A stretch of DNA of 64,000 bases from an uncultured Clostridia bacterium (GTDB taxonomy: Bacteria; Bacillota; Clostridia; Christensenellales; UBA1242). The stretch is taken from NCBI GenBank assembly GCA_934754475.1, contig CAKVHV010000004.1, positions 58,170-122,169 on the forward strand, written 5' to 3'. Numbering within the stretch: the stretch's first letter is position 1; each line of letters begins with the position of its first letter. A model generated the notes under the pieces. It did not search any database, had not been told where the DNA came from, and saw nothing but the letters and a program-made list of their open reading frames with translations. A program made the position numbers and the translations under genes. Below are positions 59,751-64,000 of the stretch, piece after piece.

Positions 59751-59796
59751 AAAAAGCACTATTTAGAACTTAAAAACTTCTATGTAGTGCTTTTTT
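59751..59796 (+). terminator. Mid-operon terminator after the small membrane genes
   Basis: AAAAAGCACTA (59751-59761) pairs with TAGTGCTTTTT (59785-59795), with a T-run. It would reduce transcription of the large genes downstream relative to the small genes upstream. Confidence 0.72.
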
Positions 59797-59825
59797 CTTT
59801 TTCAAAAAATTTAATAGGAGGAATT

Positions 59826-61037
59826 ATGGACATTACTAGAAAAATAGTAAATTTCGTTTTAGTGATAGTTACTGCATTTATGACAGTTGTCAGCGGTGTT
59901 TGTATCTATTACAAAACAATAGGTAAAGACAAAATACCTTCCGCCATAACATCAACCTATGCCACAACAGTAATTGATCCACAATCTGGTGAAGAACTAC
60001 CTACGATTGAGGCAAATTACTACTCTAATAAAAATGGCAAAGGCTATGAAGTAGTTGAACTTCTATTTAATTGTTATAGCGGTATTGCAAAACAAGCTAT
60101 TTATTCTCGTGGATTTCAATTAGTTACAGCAAATAACGAAACCAAATTATATCAATACAATCGTTATAGTGGAACTTCATTTGAAACAGGACACGAGTAT
60201 AAATGGGGCGACAAAATGATAATTGATATTGATGGCGAAACCTATGCAGTTGCACTAGATGGAACTTACGATATCACTACAAAAAGGTTTAGTTTTCTAA
60301 AAGCTGTTGGTCATACCTTTGCTGGTCTATTTACTGGATATAATTACAAAGAAAAGGCTTATACAGTTGAAACAACAACCTACAAATATACTTTTGAAGA
60401 TTTGTTAACAAAAGTCGGACAAATCTTAAAATCTTGCAGTAATGGTACTGGTGATAGCGTCATTTCACTTATTGATTTGGGCGATTTCTTGCACATTTAT
60501 GGAGTAGATGAAAATGGCAGAATTGATGGTGAACCACTTGGCGTTAACACATTAAAAAATAGTTATTTTACAATGGCAACACATTTCGATAATCGTGGAA
60601 TGGTTTGGGCTAAACAATCTATGTTTAAGTCTGTTGCTGGAGATAGTAACTTCAATATTAGTGGCATTAGTGATAATGTGGACTATTGGAGAGTTAAAAC
60701 TGAATACAACCTAACCGAAAAGGATTTTGTAGGTAGATATTTGGTTTCTGATAGTGGTTTTTATTACTCTCTTGCTACTGAAAAAATCAACGAAATTAAG
60801 AACTTTGAAAATATTGAAGTCAACATTACTTTCAATGTTTCAAACATTAAAGACATCAATGTTTTAGGCTTTGATTACTACGCACTTTATGGAATAAAAG
60901 TTAATTCTTTAACTATAAAATGCAATTCTCAAAGAGATTTCAAATTACTCGTTGGTTCACTAAAAGATACAGGTATTACTGCAATAAATACAGAAAATAT
61001 AAACATTATAAATGTTAATTCGGGGGTGAACTTATGA
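59826..61037 (+). CDS. Membrane-anchored extracellular protein (403 aa)
   Basis: ATG at 59826 behind AATAGGAGGAATT. The N-terminal helix (about 8-28, FVLVIVTAFMTVVSGVCIYY) is followed by 370 mostly beta residues, such as YATTVIDPQSGEELPTIEAN and FENIEVNITFNVSNIKDINV. No family recognised. Its place between coat-type genes and the Zot-like ATPase fits a minor virion or assembly protein. Confidence 0.7.
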   Translation: MDITRKIVNFVLVIVTAFMTVVSGVCIYYKTIGKDKIPSAITSTYATTVIDPQSGEELPTIEANYYSNKNGKGYEVVELLFNCYSGIAKQAIYSRGFQLVTANNETKLYQYNRYSGTSFETGHEYKWGDKMIIDIDGETYAVALDGTYDITTKRFSFLKAVGHTFAGLFTGYNYKEKAYTVETTTYKYTFEDLLTKVGQILKSCSNGTGDSVISLIDLGDFLHIYGVDENGRIDGEPLGVNTLKNSYFTMATHFDNRGMVWAKQSMFKSVAGDSNFNISGISDNVDYWRVKTEYNLTEKDFVGRYLVSDSGFYYSLATEKINEIKNFENIEVNITFNVSNIKDINVLGFDYYALYGIKVNSLTIKCNSQRDFKLLVGSLKDTGITAINTENINIINVNSGVNL

Positions 61038-61543
61038 AATGGTATCACTATATAATTTGTTTCGCTCTCATTGTAGTTGGAGTATTCTGCTCGATTGAAC
61101 TTGTAGATATGTTCAATAAAAAGAGCCAAGAATTTGGGACTGCAATAACGATTGAAACAAAGAATGATTACGAAGAAATATCTAAATTTGATTATGGCTC
61201 AATCGAATTTGATACAGAAGATTATGTTAATTTTACTAACATATCGGTATTTGAGCCAATTCAATTTGATGGTAAAGACAAAAATTATTTGCTACTTTTC
61301 AATAGCCAACCAGCAAATAATATAGTCCTTACTAATGGAAAAATTAGCGGAGATATAACCTTGTCATTCTATAACCTAGATGGCACAAAGGCTACAACTG
61401 CAAAACTTAATGTAGTTATAGAATATTACGCTAGTCAAACCAAAGTCACCATAACAACTAAAAATGAAAACGATAGTGTGGCATATTTAACTACCTATAT
61501 GGAGATAAACGGTGCTGTGCTAAAAGTCGTTGAACGAGGTTAA
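61034..61543 (+). CDS. Membrane-anchored beta protein (169 aa)
   Basis: The start overlaps the previous stop (ATGA), behind GGGGGTGAACTT. One N-terminal helix (about 6-25), then a single beta-rich domain (DYGSIEFDTEDYVNFTNISV, KLNVVIEYYASQTKVTI). Same architecture as its neighbours. Candidate minor virion protein; no family recognised. Confidence 0.68.
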   Translation: MKWYHYIICFALIVVGVFCSIELVDMFNKKSQEFGTAITIETKNDYEEISKFDYGSIEFDTEDYVNFTNISVFEPIQFDGKDKNYLLLFNSQPANNIVLTNGKISGDITLSFYNLDGTKATTAKLNVVIEYYASQTKVTITTKNENDSVAYLTTYMEINGAVLKVVERG

Positions 61544-61544
61544 T

Positions 61545-63725
61545 ATGGGAAGACTTGGCAAGACATTAGTTTCGGTTGGCTCAATTTTAATTGTTGCAGT
61601 TGTCGGTATTTTAATCTATTGCTATTGGCCTGCTATCACCGGCACTGTAAACAACAATAAATATTACACACAAGAAGATGTGCAAAAAGCGTATGATGAT
61701 GGTTATGCAGACGGAAATAAATCTGAAAGCGAATTAACTACAAAATACGAGTATTACAAATCTTTGGTTGATGATTACTATGTTCAAGTTACAACTTTGA
61801 ATGAAGAAATTAACAAACTATCAAATGAAAATGCAAGTTACAGCACACAAGTTAAAAACTTGACTACTCAAAAGACAAATCTTCAAGCACAAGTAGATAA
61901 CTTAACAAGTATAAAAGAGACAAATGAATCTACTATTGCTGACTTGAATAATCAAATCACTAACCTTCAATCGCAGGTAAAAAATCTAACTAATAGTAGC
62001 GAAGATAAAAGTGAACAAATTGGAAATCTTAACACACAAATCTCTAATCTTCAAAATACTGTTAGTCAATTACAAACCACTAATAAGATGAATTTAGACA
62101 CTATTACAAGTCTTAATAATCAAATATCTAGTCTAAATGCTCAAATTAGTGAAATGACTGAAAACTCTCAAAACTATACTGGTAAAATCAATGCTTTGAA
62201 TAGCAAAATCTCTGAATTGCAAAAGAGTATTGCTTACTATGAAGCATACATTGCCCAACTTGAAAATACAGAGCAAGTAGTTGCAACATTCGAGTTTGAT
62301 GGTAGCGTATACAACATTCAAATTGTGAATAAGGGTTCAAAACTATCTGTTGTTACTCCAACAAGCACTGAATACAAAATATTCAATGGTTGGACAGTCA
62401 ACGGACAAGCTATTGATTTGAATACTTTTACAATTACTACTAATACAAAAATTGTAGCAGACATAACTTATAAATTTGATGTTAAATTCAAGGTAGAGAA
62501 CGAGATTGTAAGCAGTCAAATTATTGTAAAAGACAACTTTGCAACCCTTCCTTCTAATCCAACAAAAGAAGGCTATGAGTTTGATGGTTGGTCGCTAAAT
62601 GGAGTTAATGTAATAAGCGATATTGCAACAAAACCAGTAACGGAAAATACAACATATATCGCAGTATTTACAAAACTTCATACAGTTACTTTCGTTTACG
62701 AAAATGAAACAAAATCTACTCAAACCATTAGAAATGGCGAACTTGCTAAAAATGTGTCTATTGCTAATACAGATTACAAGATATTTAATGGCTGGAAAGT
62801 GGACAATAAATTTGTAGAGGTTTCTTCTTATGCTATTTATAATGACATAACATTTATTGCTGATATTACTTATAAATATGATGTAAAATTTAAAGTCGAT
62901 GATGCAATTTATAACTCTCAAATTGTTACAAAAAACGATTATGCAACACTTCCAACTAACCCAGCAAAAGATGGTTATGAATTTGATGGTTGGTCTATAA
63001 ATGGTGTAGATATTTTAACAGATATTGCAACTACAAAAGTTTCAGAAAATATCACATATTTGGCTGTATTTACCAAATTATATTCAGTTCAATTTGTAAA
63101 TGATGGTGTTACTTTATCTAGTCAAATTGTAAGAAATGGAAATTGTGCAAGTTTGCCTAGTAGTCCATCAAAATATGGATATAATTTTGGTGGTTGGTCT
63201 TTAAATGGAACAGATATCGTTTCCAATATTGAGACTAAACCAGTAACTGAAAATACTATATATACTGCTATTTTCCATGTAGCAGATGTTGATATAGAGC
63301 ACATTAAAAAAACAGCTGTTGGTAATGGAAATTTCCCATTATTTGTTGATGCTCCAGTTAAAAATCATAAGTATAGCAAGATAATAATTTCGTATAACAA
63401 AATGACTATTTATACTATGTATCGTTCTGGAAATTCTTTCGTTAAGGGAGATACACAAACCATTGATAAAGCTTCATCGTTAATATTTGAATATGATGCA
63501 TCTCGAGACAAATATTTGCTAAAATCTGGCGAATTTGCATCTGGGAAAGTTAACGGTTATGCATATTCATTAAATTATGGAAGTTTGGAAAGATCAGATG
63601 AAATGAAAGATATGACTACTGGTAAGATCGGTGGATATTATGTCTCACTTAGTGATATAGAGAATGAAAATTACTATGCAGGGGTTGAATATATATACAT
63701 TACATCAATTCGCTTTGTAGCATAA
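61545..63725 (+). CDS. Coiled-coil and Listeria-Bacteroides-repeat surface protein (candidate tip/adsorption protein)
   Basis: 726 residues from the ATG at 61545, one base after the previous stop. An N-terminal membrane helix (about 9-30) precedes a long coiled coil (about 65-245, LNNQITNLQSQVKNLTN-type heptads). Then come five InlB/Listeria-Bacteroides beta repeats (about 250-585) with GYEFDGWSLNG and TTYIAVFTK, arranged A-B-A-B-B, and a unique C-terminal domain of 140 residues. A stalk with a distal unique domain suits host recognition, as pIII does in Ff phages. This role is inferred from position and architecture. Confidence 0.82.
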   Translation: MGRLGKTLVSVGSILIVAVVGILIYCYWPAITGTVNNNKYYTQEDVQKAYDDGYADGNKSESELTTKYEYYKSLVDDYYVQVTTLNEEINKLSNENASYSTQVKNLTTQKTNLQAQVDNLTSIKETNESTIADLNNQITNLQSQVKNLTNSSEDKSEQIGNLNTQISNLQNTVSQLQTTNKMNLDTITSLNNQISSLNAQISEMTENSQNYTGKINALNSKISELQKSIAYYEAYIAQLENTEQVVATFEFDGSVYNIQIVNKGSKLSVVTPTSTEYKIFNGWTVNGQAIDLNTFTITTNTKIVADITYKFDVKFKVENEIVSSQIIVKDNFATLPSNPTKEGYEFDGWSLNGVNVISDIATKPVTENTTYIAVFTKLHTVTFVYENETKSTQTIRNGELAKNVSIANTDYKIFNGWKVDNKFVEVSSYAIYNDITFIADITYKYDVKFKVDDAIYNSQIVTKNDYATLPTNPAKDGYEFDGWSINGVDILTDIATTKVSENITYLAVFTKLYSVQFVNDGVTLSSQIVRNGNCASLPSSPSKYGYNFGGWSLNGTDIVSNIETKPVTENTIYTAIFHVADVDIEHIKKTAVGNGNFPLFVDAPVKNHKYSKIIISYNKMTIYTMYRSGNSFVKGDTQTIDKASSLIFEYDASRDKYLLKSGEFASGKVNGYAYSLNYGSLERSDEMKDMTTGKIGGYYVSLSDIENENYYAGVEYIYITSIRFVA

Positions 63726-63737
63726 AAGGAGAAAGAT

Positions 63738-64000
63738 ATGATAACGATAATCTTTGCTCCACCTAGAACTGGTAAGACTTGTTTTATGACACACTGCTTA
63801 AATATGATTGCTTTTAATCGTGAAAGAACAAGAAAAATGGAACGAGAGATTATCAAGAAAAACAATAACGGCTTTAACCTGTCGATACCTAAACACTGCG
63901 TAAGTAGCAACTATGCAATAAACTTTCGTAAGTTTGGGTATCGGCCAAGGCCGAGCCGAATTATTAACCCATTTAGACTTGGGTTTGATAATCAGTTCGT
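63738..64000 (+). CDS. Zot/pI-like morphogenesis ATPase (partial, runs off the window)
   Basis: ATG at 63738 behind AAAAGGAGAAAGAT. MITIIFAPPRTGKTCFMTHC gives a Walker A-type motif, APPRTGKT, at residues 7-14. CVSSNYAINFRKFG and IINPFRLGF follow, resembling the exposed-SNYP and NPxxLG segments of Zot-domain proteins. The family (pI of filamentous phages) is an inner-membrane ATPase that extrudes ssDNA during virion assembly. Walker B and the membrane helix would lie beyond the window. The assignment rests on 87 residues plus context. Confidence 0.65.
   Translation, partial: MITIIFAPPRTGKTCFMTHCLNMIAFNRERTRKMEREIIKKNNNGFNLSIPKHCVSSNYAINFRKFGYRPRPSRIINPFRLGFDNQF

Noticed and set aside
53219..63999. 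Integrative conjugative element
   Set aside because: No relaxase, coupling protein or type IV secretion gene is visible and the small membrane genes plus Zot-like ATPase fit an inovirus better; it could be reopened if such genes lie to the right.

Overview
The window is AT-rich chromosomal DNA that uses the standard genetic code, from an anaerobic, low-GC Gram-positive bacterium (Bacillota, clostridial type; probably a gut commensal). Support: a T-box leader on pheST, the Firmicute-type helicase loaders DnaB and DnaI, a class III (oxygen-sensitive) ribonucleotide reductase, an RsgI-like membrane protein, and two large surface metalloproteases (M60-like and M64) of the kind gut bacteria use on mucins and immunoglobulins. 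I cannot name a species.

Layout. 1-11.4 kb is housekeeping: thioredoxin reductase, an NrdD fused to a glutaredoxin under tandem NrdR-box-like sites, ROK kinase, ComEC-like hydrolase, nucleoside hydrolase, pheST with T-box, and two small peptides. 11.5-22.2 kb is a minus-strand surface-polysaccharide operon: initiating sugar transferase, four glycosyltransferases, UDP-GlcNAc 2-epimerase, Wzx flippase, two Wzy/ligase-type proteins and an undecaprenyl diphosphate synthase, read from one strong promoter. 22.4-38.1 kb holds folD, the helicase-loader pair, sbcDC (SbcC without a visible zinc hook), the M60-like protease and a MORN-repeat protein.

38.3-45.5 kb is the most unusual chromosomal block: seven overlapping plus-strand genes behind one promoter, encoding a GGDEF protein, a radical-SAM-like protein with a non-canonical C-x2-C-x2-C cluster, a compact phosphoketolase-like enzyme, two PHP-family phosphoesterases, a third PHP-like protein that has lost its metal-binding residues, and a HAD hydrolase. 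I know of no described pathway with this gene set. 45.5-53 kb carries a GrpB-family protein, a SLOG-type gene with an internal deletion, the M64 protease (locally GC-richer), an integrase relic beside tRNA-Arg(UCG), and small enzymes.

53.2 kb to the right edge is an integrated element. It starts at a broken 5' half of a tRNA-Arg(CCU), followed by a complete different tRNA-Arg(CCU), then three excisionase-type proteins, a tyrosine integrase, a LexA-type repressor with a palindromic operator, and a plus-strand operon of small basic and membrane proteins, a terminator, three membrane-anchored proteins (one with a coiled coil and Listeria-Bacteroides repeats) and the start of a Zot/pI-like ATPase. 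This matches the layout of a filamentous phage (inovirus) morphogenesis module in a Gram-positive host. Three promoters in the element share TGTCATTC placed exactly 28 nt before a TATANT box. The element runs past the window edge; I saw no replication initiator.
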